A DNA stretch of 64,000 nt from Saccharothrix sp. ALI-22-I (GTDB lineage: Bacteria; Actinomycetota; Actinomycetes; Mycobacteriales; Pseudonocardiaceae): positions 124,001 through 188,000 of the forward strand of contig NZ_MTQP01000057.1 of the NCBI RefSeq assembly GCF_001984175.1. The letters run 5' to 3'. Positions 41,818-50,517 of this stretch are shown here, in pieces. Each line of letters begins with the position of its first letter. Positions within the stretch are counted from its first letter, which is position 1. The translations under genes and the position numbers were made by a program. Under the pieces are notes generated by a model, which searched no databases, was not told where the DNA came from, and saw nothing but the letters and a program-made list of their open reading frames with translations.

Positions 41818-42409
41818 GCAGGTTCCGGAGGTAGAACCGCAGCGAGCCGACGAGATCCACCTCGTCCGGTGTGGTCAGCCACTGGACCTGCAAGCCGTCC
41901 ATCAGTGCGATGAACGTCAGCGCCGCGGTCGCCGGGTCGACGTCCGGGCGCAGCTCGCCGCTGTCCGCGAGAGCCCGGAACGAGTCCACCACGCCTTCGC
42001 GCGCTCCCCGGTAGTGGCGGACGAAGTAGTCGTGCGCGGGGTGGTCGACGGCGACGGCCTCGGCGGCCAGGCGCGAGTAGAGCTCGACGATGCCGGGGTG
42101 GCGGACGTTGTGCTCGGCCAGCGCGAGGAAGTGGCGCAGGACGTCGAGACCGGGCGGGGCTTCCAGCTGCTCGCGCTCGGCGTCCTCCGCGTCCCGGCGT
42201 TCCAGCACTGCGGCGAGCAGCGCTTCCTTGGTCGGGAAGTAGTACAGCAGCCCGGCGTGCGTGATCCCGGCGCGCTTGGCGATCTCGCGCAGCGACGAGC
42301 CGTGGTACCCGGCCTCACCGTAGACCGCGACCGCCGCCGTGATGATGTCCTCGCGGCGGATTCGGCCTTTCAGGTAACCGCCCGTCACGGGCCGGCCGTC
42401 GTCTCGCAC
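41798..42409 (-). CDS. TetR/AcrR family regulator
   Basis: A 203-residue repressor. Helix-turn-helix at about residues 25-65 (YGEAGYHGSSLREIAKRAGI, then THAGLLYYFPTKEALLAAVL). The C-terminal ligand domain is not assigned. GTG start at 42409. It ends inside the sugar oxidoreductase gene on the other strand; its target is not evident, as no palindrome was found next to it. Confidence 0.9.
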   Translation of the reverse strand: MRDDGRPVTGGYLKGRIRREDIITAAVAVYGEAGYHGSSLREIAKRAGITHAGLLYYFPTKEALLAAVLERRDAEDAEREQLEAPPGLDVLRHFLALAEHNVRHPGIVELYSRLAAEAVAVDHPAHDYFVRHYRGAREGVVDSFRALADSGELRPDVDPATAALTFIALMDGLQVQWLTTPDEVDLVGSLRFYLRNLLTVPLD

Positions 42410-42451
42410 ACGCCGACATCATGCCGCACCTCGCCGTCCACATCCCGGCAG

Positions 42452-43453
42452 CTACCCGATCGCGGCCCGCAACTGCTCGGCGGGGTAAGGCGCGGTGCGC
42501 CGTTCGGTGTGCAGTCGGGCGTAGAACTCGTTGACCACGCGCGCGATCGGCGCGTGCCGCCACACGAAAGTGTTCGCCTCGGCGGGCAAGCCGCTCATCC
42601 CGCCACGGCGCAGGAATTCCGCCAACGCCAGGTGTTCCCTCACTCCGAGTGCCGAGCCGGCCAACCAGTTCACCACCTTGGTGACGGCGTAACACGCGTC
42701 GTGCCCGGCGGTGAGCGCCAGGAATTCGACCTCCTCACCGGACAACTCGAACGCGGACGACGTGGCGAGCCCGAAGTCCGTGCAGTAGAGCCGCCGCCCG
42801 TCGGTGAGGACGTTGCCGAAGTGCCCGTCGAAGTGCGCCCACCCGTTGTCCCACAAGAACTCCACGCTGTCCGCGTAGTCCGCCATCACGCCCCAGGCGT
42901 CCGAGACCTCCCGCCCCGTCACCCACTGCCGTGCCGTGCCCGGGAAGTGCTCGCAGAACAACACCACCGCCGCCGACGCGTCGGCCAGCGCCTCCAACCG
43001 CCGCCGCACGGCCGTCGACCCGTGCCAGAACTCGACCGACGACGCGATCTCCGCCCGGTCGAGCGGCACCGGCGACACCCCGTCCACCACCCGCCAGTGG
43101 TACAGCAGCGGGAAACCCTCGTGCCGCCGGTCGAGCACCCACTCGGTGGTGGCCAGGTGCGCGGCCAGTTCACGCCACACCCCGAACCCGGCCGAACCGA
43201 CACCGAACTGGTAGTGCGCGGGCAGGGCGAACAGATTCGCGGTGGAACCCTCGTTGCGCCGCTCGATCGCGGTCAACGGCACGCGCTTGGCGAACACCGG
43301 CCGTCCGGCGATCTCCAATCGCACGGCCGTGCCACCGAACCCGGTGTGCACCACCGGCGCCGCGTCGAGCAGCTGCCGGAGTCGCCGGTCGTCCAGCGCC
43401 GCCAACGCGGCCGACACGTCGCGATACCCGGCGACCCGCGCCTCGAAGTCCAC
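42452..43453 (-). CDS. Protein-kinase-like phosphotransferase
   Basis: A 333-residue protein with a kinase-like fold. A glycine-rich strand is suggested by HTGFGGTAVRLEIAGRPVFA with a following Lys in FAKRVPL. The catalytic loop is AHFDGHFGNVLTDG (HxD and N) and the metal-binding loop is CTDFGLA. These residues imply ATP-dependent phosphoryl transfer, but the substrate may be a protein or a small molecule such as an aminoglycoside or sugar. No transmembrane helix. GTG start at 43453. The divergence from classical Hanks kinases is large. Confidence 0.8.
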   Translation of the reverse strand: MDFEARVAGYRDVSAALAALDDRRLRQLLDAAPVVHTGFGGTAVRLEIAGRPVFAKRVPLTAIERRNEGSTANLFALPAHYQFGVGSAGFGVWRELAAHLATTEWVLDRRHEGFPLLYHWRVVDGVSPVPLDRAEIASSVEFWHGSTAVRRRLEALADASAAVVLFCEHFPGTARQWVTGREVSDAWGVMADYADSVEFLWDNGWAHFDGHFGNVLTDGRRLYCTDFGLATSSAFELSGEEVEFLALTAGHDACYAVTKVVNWLAGSALGVREHLALAEFLRRGGMSGLPAEANTFVWRHAPIARVVNEFYARLHTERRTAPYPAEQLRAAIG

Positions 43454-43522
43454 GCCACCGACGCTACCCGGCGACCGGCCACCGATCGCTGTGATGATGT
43501 TCGCCGACCGCGATCCCGCCCG

Positions 43523-44779
43523 TCACGACGCCGGGGTCCACGTCCTGAGCCGACCGCCCGTCAGTTCGGCGAACCTCCCGGTGCGCGGGTTGTGCGCGAT
43601 CGGCGTGAAACCCGCGACCACTCCGGTCCGCGCGCCGTCCTCCGGGTCCCAGATCTCCAGGCCTGTCACCGTGACGACGTAGAGCAGCCCGTCGTGTCCC
43701 CACATCCGCCCGGCCGGGCCGGCGAACGCCCCGACCCGCCGTCCGTCGACGACGTCGTACACCTCGACCCCCGCCACCGCGGGCTGGTCGTACCGCCCGA
43801 TCGGCTGGATCGCCGCGATGTGCTCGTCCACCCACGCCATCGGATGGTCCCACGAATCCCGGACGGACAGACCCCGGCCGTGCTCGGTCGCGTACACGTC
43901 ACCGCCCAGCCAGGCCGCCACGTCGTGCACGACCGGCATACCGGACGGGCTCCAGACCCACCCGTCGTCCAGCAGCCAACGCCCCGACGGCCCGGTGAGC
44001 AGCGCGCCGTGGAAGTAGTCCAGGTAGTGCTCGGGCTTGGGACCGTCACCGGACCACGACGTCTCCCGTTCGGTGAGCAGCCGACCGGAGGCGAGGTCGA
44101 ACGCGTCGAGGCGGTTCCAGTCCGTCGCCGTGACGACGACCGTGCCGGCGCCGGATTCGAGGAACGCCACCGGGTAGGACGCGTGGCGGTAGCGGTAGTC
44201 ACCCCGGTCCAGTGACCGCACCGGCGCGCCCGTGACGAGGTCCAGCACGACGCCGTACCGGCCGAAGTCGGTCACCACCGCCGCGTACCGCCCGTCCGGT
44301 GAGGTGTGCAGCGCGGGGCGCGGCGGATCGGCGGGCAGGCGGTCCGGAGGTTCCACGGCGAGCGACACGGGCGCGACGAACCGCGACCCCGCCTGATCGA
44401 TTTCGACCAGACCAGCCTCGGTGAGCACCAGCCAACCGCCGGGCAACGCCGCCACGCACCGGCCGTTCACCGGCTCGACCGCGCAGTCCGCCGTCGTCCA
44501 CATGCCGTGCGGCTCGGTGTCGCGGTGCCGGATCTCGGGCTGGCCGAACCAGCCCAACAGGTCGCTGTAGTCGTCCACCCGGTCCGCGCACCCCACGCAC
44601 ACGACGATCAGGTGCGACCGCGGGTCGTCGTCCTTGGAACACTCACCGCACAGCAGGTCGTACGCCAAGCCGACCCCGGTGAACCACCCGTAGTGGTCCG
44701 GGGGCCTCTCGACCACGAGGTGCGCACAGCCCCGGGCCTCGGCGGCGTTCGCGGCATGCCCGCACGGCAGCACATCCAC
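43523..44779 (-). CDS. Beta-propeller-like protein of unknown function
   Basis: A roughly 418-residue cytosolic protein. The N-terminal part holds Cys/His pairs (LPCGHAAN, LLCGEC, VCVGCAD) that could bind zinc. The remainder has repeated strand patterns such as SPDGRYAAVVTDFGRYGVVL and DLASGRLLTERE, in the manner of WD40-like or quinoprotein propellers. Not recognised as a named family. GTG 44779 is chosen just before the conserved-looking VLPCGHA; GTG 44797 is also possible. Same strand as, and 69 nt upstream of, the kinase-like gene, which may be its partner. Confidence 0.7.
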   Translation of the reverse strand: MDVLPCGHAANAAEARGCAHLVVERPPDHYGWFTGVGLAYDLLCGECSKDDDPRSHLIVVCVGCADRVDDYSDLLGWFGQPEIRHRDTEPHGMWTTADCAVEPVNGRCVAALPGGWLVLTEAGLVEIDQAGSRFVAPVSLAVEPPDRLPADPPRPALHTSPDGRYAAVVTDFGRYGVVLDLVTGAPVRSLDRGDYRYRHASYPVAFLESGAGTVVVTATDWNRLDAFDLASGRLLTERETSWSGDGPKPEHYLDYFHGALLTGPSGRWLLDDGWVWSPSGMPVVHDVAAWLGGDVYATEHGRGLSVRDSWDHPMAWVDEHIAAIQPIGRYDQPAVAGVEVYDVVDGRRVGAFAGPAGRMWGHDGLLYVVTVTGLEIWDPEDGARTGVVAGFTPIAHNPRTGRFAELTGGRLRTWTPAS

Positions 44780-45012
44780 CCGCCCATTGTGGACCACTGG
44801 CGGTCAGGCGGTCGGCCGCACCACTTTCGTCCGTTCGTGCAAGGCTTTTGTCGATTCTCAGCGAAAGTATTGCCAACTTAGGTCGAATCTGAACAGAATG
44901 CGTCCGCTCGACCATGTGAGCTGGACCACAGACGCCTACCACCCGCGAAGCCCCCGACCGCACCACCTTCCGCCGTCCAGGCAAGGACTGTCCCGATGAT
45001 CGAGGAGTCGCC

Positions 45013-45831
45013 ATGCCGTCCCGCCGCACGTTCCTGAGCACCACTCTCGCCGCCGGCGCGGCCGTCGCCCTGCCCGCCACCGCGTCGGCGGCCGACCGCC
45101 TGTGCCGTCGGGTGCCGAAGGAGTCGATCAGCATCCAGCTGTACACGTTGCGGAGCATCATGGGCGACGACCCGGAGCCCGTGCTGTCGGCGTTGGCCGA
45201 CATCGGTTACCGCAAGGTCGAACTGGCCGGCACGTACGGCCGCGGTGCCGCCGAATTCGCCGCCGTGCTGCGGCGTTGCGGGTTGCGGGCGACCTCCGGC
45301 CACGTCGGCATCGACGGTGATCTCGACCGGGTGATCGCCGACGCACGCACACTCGGCCACAAATACGTCGTGGTGCCGTGGGTGAACTACGCGACGTTGG
45401 CCGAGTGGCGGGCTTTCACCATGCGGCTGGAGGCGGCGGGGGAGGAACTGCGCCGCGCGGGCCTGAGCCTCGGCTACCACAACCACGCGCACGAGTTCGT
45501 TCCGGTGGAAGGCATTCGGCCGTTCGACGTGATCACGGCGGGGACGACGCGACGCAACGTGCACTTGGAGGTGGACCTGTACTGGGCCGTGACGGGTGGT
45601 GTCGACCCGGTGGAGGTGTACCGAGCCCACTTCCCGCGTGTGCGGCAGTTCCACGTGAAGGACCGTGCGGCCGACGGGTCGTTCGCCGATCCGGGGACCG
45701 GGACGATCGACTTCGCCCGCATCTTCCGTGCGGCGAACGTGGCCGAGTACATCGTCGAGAACGACCAACCGCGTGACGCTCTCGCAACGGCCCGGATCGG
45801 CTACGACTACTTGGTAGACCTCCGTTTCTGA
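45013..45831 (+). CDS. Exported sugar phosphate isomerase/epimerase-like protein
   Basis: A 272-residue TIM-barrel protein with a Tat signal (MPSRRTFLSTTLAAGAAVAL, cleavage near ASA). The mature part begins SISIQLYTLRSIMGDDPEPV, with LGYHNHAHEF, HLEVDLYWAVTGG and FHVKDRAADG as metal-binding segments, closely similar in layout to the cytosolic isomerase at 39.98 kb. Export suggests action on extracellular sugars or a binding role. GAGGAG precedes ATG 45013. The 230 nt upstream show no palindrome or gene. Confidence 0.88.
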   Translation: MPSRRTFLSTTLAAGAAVALPATASAADRLCRRVPKESISIQLYTLRSIMGDDPEPVLSALADIGYRKVELAGTYGRGAAEFAAVLRRCGLRATSGHVGIDGDLDRVIADARTLGHKYVVVPWVNYATLAEWRAFTMRLEAAGEELRRAGLSLGYHNHAHEFVPVEGIRPFDVITAGTTRRNVHLEVDLYWAVTGGVDPVEVYRAHFPRVRQFHVKDRAADGSFADPGTGTIDFARIFRAANVAEYIVENDQPRDALATARIGYDYLVDLRF

Positions 45832-45908
45832 CCAGGACCGCGAGGTCACCCCCGGGGCGGATACGGGCTGTCCGGCGCGCTCTCCGTGCGCCCGGAGCAG
45901 CACGCGCT

Positions 45909-46451
45909 CTAGTCGTCTTCTTTGTTCTCGCCACGGCGGCGCATGAACGCGAATCCGGGGATGCCCAGGATCGCCTGTCGGACGTCGTTGGTGACCTCCA
46001 GCAGCTGGTGGATGTCCGGCCCCACGCGGTCCAGCGTGGCCAGGATCGGCAGCACGTCGTCGATCAGGTGCTTGGTCAGCACCGGGAGCTGGTCCACCAG
46101 CTGCACGGCGGCGTCCACCTCGTGCGGCGACAGGTCGTCCACGAACCGTTCCGCCAACGGGTGGGCCTTCCGCGCGATCGGCGCGTAGCTGTCCAGCAGC
46201 TCGCGTGACGTGCGGGCGGTGTGGCCGACGTCGATCGTCACGCCCTCGGCCACCGCGGTGACCGCCTTGGCCCGGCCGACCAGCGCCTCGGTCTCGTCCA
46301 GCACCCGGCCGGTGCGGGTGACGAGCTCGTCGGCGCGGCGGACGACGGCCTCGGCCGCGCCCAGCAGGTCGAGCACCCGGCCGGGCACGGACACGGCGGT
46401 CTCGACGGTGGTCCTGGCCAGACCGAACAGGGCGCGCGGGGTCAGCTCCAT
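45909..46451 (-). CDS. Helical protein of unknown function
   Basis: A 180-residue protein, almost wholly amphipathic helices (RTGRVLDETEALVGRAKAV; PHEVDAAVQLVDQLPVLTKH) with a basic then acidic C-terminus (RRRGENKEDD). No signal or transmembrane helix. Similar uncharacterised proteins are common in actinobacteria. It may associate with membranes or other helices; function unknown. ATG 46451. Confidence 0.7.
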   Translation of the reverse strand: MELTPRALFGLARTTVETAVSVPGRVLDLLGAAEAVVRRADELVTRTGRVLDETEALVGRAKAVTAVAEGVTIDVGHTARTSRELLDSYAPIARKAHPLAERFVDDLSPHEVDAAVQLVDQLPVLTKHLIDDVLPILATLDRVGPDIHQLLEVTNDVRQAILGIPGFAFMRRRGENKEDD

Positions 46452-46486
46452 GCCGTCCACTCTGCCGCATGGAGACGTCCCCGGCC

Positions 46487-46502
46487 TCAGGGAGATCCCT
46501 GA
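46487..46502. promoter_or_regulatory. Small inverted repeat between divergent genes
   Basis: TCAGGGA-GA-TCCCTGA, perfect 7-bp arms, lies 36 nt from the helical-protein start and 97 nt from the small secreted protein start. Candidate operator. Confidence 0.45.
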
Positions 46503-46598
46503 CGGAGTGGTCCTTGTCCGAGTCGTCCAGACCAATTGCAGTGGCCTGCGCCACCGCCTTGACCTTCCCGCCGACCGCGGGAGTCGGAGGAGGCACGC

Positions 46599-46811
46599 AT
46601 GTCCAGAGCGCTCCGAGCCCTGGTCGGAGCGGTGCTCGCCGGTGGGCTGCTGATGGCTTCGCCGGTCGCGCACGCCCAGGTCGAATCCGGACCGTGGACC
46701 TACGCCAGCCCCGGCGTCAGCTTCTACGACAAGTTCGGCGCCTACCGCACGAACAGCGGTCAAGGCCCGGCCACGGTCGTGTGGAGCGGCATCCGGTTCT
46801 GGCGCAAGTGA
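46599..46811 (+). CDS. Small secreted protein (70 residues)
   Basis: A 70-residue precursor with a Sec signal peptide (1-26, ending AHAQ), leaving a mature peptide of about 44 residues rich in aromatic residues (GPWTYASPGVSFYDKFGAYR). No cysteines. GGAGGAGG lies at good distance before ATG 46599. Its stop overlaps the GTG of the following lipoprotein gene (GTGA), so the two are translated together. Function unknown. Confidence 0.75.
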   Translation: MSRALRALVGAVLAGGLLMASPVAHAQVESGPWTYASPGVSFYDKFGAYRTNSGQGPATVVWSGIRFWRK

Positions 46812-47131
46812 GGCGTCTCGTCCCGCTGTCGGTGCTGCTCCTGGTTGCCTGCGGCCAGGAGCAGCACCAACGGCTCACCGCCACGTTGACCTCGCCGACC
46901 GACGTCTCCCTGGTGTGGCAGGCGGAGCCGGGGGCGGCGGGGCAGGTCGTCGAGTACGCCAACGAACCCGACGGCGCCTACACGGTCCTGGAGTTCGCGC
47001 CGCCCGACCGGACCACCTACGAGCACCCGGACCTGATCCCGCAGACGCCGTTCTACTACCGGGTGCGGTCGTTCCACGGGCCCGCTTCGGCGACCGCGGA
47101 CGTCACGTTGTCGCCCGGCGACGAGGCTTAG
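46808..47131 (+). CDS. Lipoprotein with fibronectin type III domain
   Basis: A 107-residue protein with a lipobox (LLLVAC, Cys at about 15) and one fibronectin type III domain (about 25-100: DVSLVWQAEPGAAGQVVEYA, then PQTPFYYRVRSF). It is probably anchored outside the membrane and might hold the coupled small secreted protein at the surface; that is inference. Overlaps the convergent racemase gene by 4 nt. Confidence 0.78.
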   Translation: MRRLVPLSVLLLVACGQEQHQRLTATLTSPTDVSLVWQAEPGAAGQVVEYANEPDGAYTVLEFAPPDRTTYEHPDLIPQTPFYYRVRSFHGPASATADVTLSPGDEA

Positions 47132-47811
47132 GACAGCGCCAGGTCGACGGCCGTCTCCACGTGGAGGCGGGTGGAGTCGATCAGCGGCACGGTGCTGTCG
47201 GACTCGTCGACCAGCAACGTGATCTCCGTGCAGCCCAGGATCACCGCCTCCGCGCCGCGCTCCACCAGGCGTGCCATCACGTCCCGGTACGCGGCGCGGG
47301 AGGCGGGCTGCACCCGGTTCTTCGTCAGCTCCTGGTAGATCACGTCGTGCACGAGCGTGCGGTCCGGCTCGTCCGGGACGACCAGCTCGATGCCGTGTTC
47401 GCGCATCCGGTCCCGGTAGAAGTCCTGCTCCATGGTGAACCGGGTGCCCAACAAGCCGACCTTGCGGTAGTCGGTCGACTTCTGCGCGGTGGCGTCCACG
47501 ATGTGCACGAACGGCACCTTGATGGCGTCCGTGATCGCGTCGGCCACCTTGTGCATGGTGTTGGTGCACAAGAGCACCAGCTCGGCGCCCGCGCCCTCCA
47601 GCTTGCGCGCGGCCTCGGCCAGCAGCTCGCCCGACCGTTCCCACTGCCCGGTCCGCTGCAACTGTTCGATCTCGGCGAAGTCCACCGTCAGCAGCAGGCT
47701 GGGCGCGCAGTGGTGACCGCCGAGCCGGCGCCGCGTCTCCTCGTTGAGCAGCCGGTAGTACTCGGCGGACGATTCCCAGCTCATCCCGCCGAGCAACCCG
47801 ATGGTTCGCAT
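47128..47811 (-). CDS. Aspartate/glutamate racemase family protein
   Basis: A 227-residue cofactor-independent amino-acid racemase. The two catalytic cysteines are in LVLLCTNTMHK and VILGCTEITLL; the N-terminus IGLLGGMSWESSAEYY is the family signature. Probably converts L-Asp (or Glu) to the D form. ATG 47811. Located just after the ABC exporter gene on the same strand, with a 32-nt gap, so they may share a transcript. Confidence 0.9.
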   Translation of the reverse strand: MRTIGLLGGMSWESSAEYYRLLNEETRRRLGGHHCAPSLLLTVDFAEIEQLQRTGQWERSGELLAEAARKLEGAGAELVLLCTNTMHKVADAITDAIKVPFVHIVDATAQKSTDYRKVGLLGTRFTMEQDFYRDRMREHGIELVVPDEPDRTLVHDVIYQELTKNRVQPASRAAYRDVMARLVERGAEAVILGCTEITLLVDESDSTVPLIDSTRLHVETAVDLALS

Positions 47812-47843
47812 GACCACGATTGTGTCGTGCGCCGATCCGCGCG

Positions 47844-49718
47844 TCACGACGTTTGTACCGCCTCCGCGAACTGGGTGCGGTACAGCTCTTCGTAACGCCC
47901 GCCGGCGGCGAGCAGGTCGGTGTGGGTGCCGCGTTCCACCACCCGACCGTCCTCGACCACCAGGATCAGGTCGGCCGCCCGGATCGTCGACAGCCGGTGC
48001 GCGATGACCACGGCCGTCCGCCCGGCCAGCGCCTCACCCAGCGCGGCCTGCACCGCGGCCTCCGACGTGGAGTCGAGGTGCGCGGTGGCCTCGTCCAGGA
48101 TCACCACGCGCGGCTTGGCCAGCAGCAGCCGGGCGATCGTCAACCGCTGCCGCTCACCACCGGACAGCCGGTAGCCGCGCTCACCGACCACGGTGTCCAG
48201 CCCGTCCGGCAGCGACTCGACCAGATCGGCCAGCCGTGCCCGGCCCAGCACCTCCCACAGGTCCTCCTCGGTCGCCGACGGCTGCGCGAGCAGCAGGTTC
48301 GACCGGATCGACTCGTGGAACAGGTGGCCGTCCTGCGTCACCATGCCCAACACGCCGCGGATCGAGTCCGCCGACACCTCCCGAACATCGACACCGGACA
48401 GACGCACGGCGCCCGAGTCCACGTCGTACAGCCGGGGCACCAGCGAGGCGATGGTGGACTTGCCCGCGCCCGACGATCCGACCAACGCCACCACCTGGCC
48501 CGGTTCGGCCCGGAACGAGATGTCGTGCAGCACCTCCACCCCACCGCGGCTGTCCAGCACCGCGACCTCTTCCAACGACGCCAGGGACACCTTGTCCGCG
48601 GACGGGTAGGCGAACCGGACGTTCTCGAACTCCACCGACACCGGCCCGTCCGGCACCGACACCGCACCGGGCTTCTCGGTGATCAACGGCTTCAGGTCGA
48701 GCACCTCGAAGACCCGCTCGAAGCTCACCAGCGCGCTCATCACCTCGACCCGAGCGCTGGCCAGCGCCGTGAGCGGGGCGTACAGCCTGGTCAGCAGCAA
48801 CGCCAGCGCCACCACCGAACCCGGGTCCAGCTCGCCGCGCAGCGCGTAGAACCCGCCCAGCCCGTACACCAACGCCAACGCCAGCGCCGAGACCAGCGTC
48901 AGCGCGGTGAGGAACACGGTCTGCACCATCGCTCCACGCACCCCGATGTCCCGCACCCGCCGCGCCCGCTTCGCGAACTCCGACGACTCGTGCGCGGGCC
49001 GGCCGAACAGCTTCACCAGCGTCGCGCCCGGCGCCGAGAACCGCTCGGTCATCTGCGTGCTCATCGTCGCGTTGTGGTTCGCCATTTCGCGTTCCAGCCG
49101 CGCCAGCCGGGACCCCATCCGCCGCGCCGGCACCACGAACACCGGCAGCAACACCAGCGCCAGCAGCGTGATCTGCCAGGACAGGCCGATCATCACCACC
49201 AGCGTCAGCACCAGCGTGACCAGGTTGCCCACCACGCTGGACAGCGTGTCGCTGAACGCCCGCTGCGCGCCGATCACGTCGTTGTTGAGCCGGCTCACCA
49301 GCGCCCCGGTGCGGGTGCGGGTGAAGAACGCGATGGGCATCCGCTGCACGTGGTCGAAGACCGTGGTCCGCAGGTCCAGGATCAGGTCCTCGCCGATCCT
49401 CGCCGACAACCACCGCGTCATCAGGCCCAACGCCGCCTCCACGATCGCGATGCCCGCGATCACGCCCGCGAGCCCGAGCACCACGTCGGACGTCGAGCCG
49501 TTGACGATCGCGTCCACGATCCGGCCCGCGAGGACCGGCGTCGCCACCGCCAGCACCGCCACGACCACGCTCAACGCGAGGTACTGGGCGAGCCGCACCC
49601 GGTGCGGGCGGGCGAACACCCAGATGCGGCGGAGGACGGCGACGGAGAACGGCCGCTTGTCGTCCTGTGCGTTCGACGCGTGGTACAGCGCCATCCAGGC
49701 GGTGGTTTCCATGTCCAT
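47844..49718 (-). CDS. ABC exporter, fused permease and ATPase
   Basis: A 624-residue half-transporter: six transmembrane helices (about 40-320) and an ATPase domain (about 365-610) with Walker A GSSGAGKST, signature LSGGERQRLTIARLLL, Walker B VVILDEATAHLD and switch His in VVIAHRLST. Such proteins usually dimerise to export drugs, lipids or peptides. No partner half-transporter is adjacent. ATG 49718; the next ATG at 49712 is equally possible. Confidence 0.93.
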   Translation of the reverse strand: MDMETTAWMALYHASNAQDDKRPFSVAVLRRIWVFARPHRVRLAQYLALSVVVAVLAVATPVLAGRIVDAIVNGSTSDVVLGLAGVIAGIAIVEAALGLMTRWLSARIGEDLILDLRTTVFDHVQRMPIAFFTRTRTGALVSRLNNDVIGAQRAFSDTLSSVVGNLVTLVLTLVVMIGLSWQITLLALVLLPVFVVPARRMGSRLARLEREMANHNATMSTQMTERFSAPGATLVKLFGRPAHESSEFAKRARRVRDIGVRGAMVQTVFLTALTLVSALALALVYGLGGFYALRGELDPGSVVALALLLTRLYAPLTALASARVEVMSALVSFERVFEVLDLKPLITEKPGAVSVPDGPVSVEFENVRFAYPSADKVSLASLEEVAVLDSRGGVEVLHDISFRAEPGQVVALVGSSGAGKSTIASLVPRLYDVDSGAVRLSGVDVREVSADSIRGVLGMVTQDGHLFHESIRSNLLLAQPSATEEDLWEVLGRARLADLVESLPDGLDTVVGERGYRLSGGERQRLTIARLLLAKPRVVILDEATAHLDSTSEAAVQAALGEALAGRTAVVIAHRLSTIRAADLILVVEDGRVVERGTHTDLLAAGGRYEELYRTQFAEAVQTS

Positions 49719-49767
49719 GCCTGGAACGTACGACCTGTAGTCAGCTGGAGGTCAAGCTTCGGGGCAG

Positions 49768-50090
49768 CTAGTCCTTCAGCGACACCGTGTTCGAGATCTT
49801 CTGCAGATCGCCGAACAACCTCATCGCGCCCGGGATGCGCGGCACGACGCGCAGGGTGAAATCGCGCATGCGGATGAACATCCGCGACTTCGGCATCATG
49901 CTGTCGACTCCGCCCAGCGCGAACTTCTGGCACCGCGCCACGTACTCGCGCATCTGCTCCTCATAACGTCTGAACGCGGTGTGGTGGTCGGGCGCGGTGG
50001 CCAACTCGTCCGCGAGGACGTACGCGCCGACCAACGCCATGCTCGTGCCGTTGCCCGCCATCGGCGACACGCAGAACGCCGCGCTGGCTG
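49768..50090 (-). pseudogene. C-terminal remnant of FAD-dependent monooxygenase
   Basis: The last 105 or so codons of a PheA/TetX-type FAD monooxygenase: AAFCVSPMAGNGTSMALVGA, the conserved end of the FAD-binding GD motif, minus its Asp, then YVLADELA and a helical tail to a normal stop. Everything N-terminal (about 300 residues) is gone. The break is at about 50085-50095, where it meets a truncated TetR gene on the other strand. Confidence 0.85.
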
Positions 50091-50099
50091 GCTCCGGCG

Positions 50100-50498
50100 A
50101 TGTCGATGACCAGGCCGCAACTGCTGCCCAGCGCGGTTGCGCACACCGAGTGGGTGCTGAGCGCACTCGACGGGAAGGGGCTGAGTCTGGAGGAGAGGAT
50201 GCACGCCGCGGTGACGGTGTTCGGCTTCGTGCGAGGTGTCGCGGTCAACATCGAGCCCGAAGTCGAGCAGCGGCGGCACACCGGGATCACCGGTGACGAG
50301 TGGGTGGACCAGCAGGCGCCGGCCCTGCTGGACATCGCCGCCAGCCGCAGGTTCCCGATCTTCAGCCAGGCGGCGGGCACCGAACTGGACATGGGGCTGG
50401 ACACGCTCTTCGAATTCGGCCTGGCCCGGATGCTCGACGGGATCGGGGAATGGATCAGTGGTCGTTCGACGTTGACGGAAAGGAGAACCGGCATGTGA
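50100..50498 (+). pseudogene. C-terminal remnant of TetR family regulator
   Basis: About 132 codons of a TetR-type C-terminal ligand domain: MTRPQLLPSAVAHTEWVLSA, then FGFVRGVAVNIEPEVE and LFEFGLARMLDGIGEWI. The DNA-binding N-terminus is missing, and the frame begins at the junction with the FAD monooxygenase remnant. The pair must once have been divergent, with the promoter and both N-termini now deleted. Confidence 0.85.
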
Positions 50499-50517
50499 GC
50501 ACTTGGGGAGGCACGAG

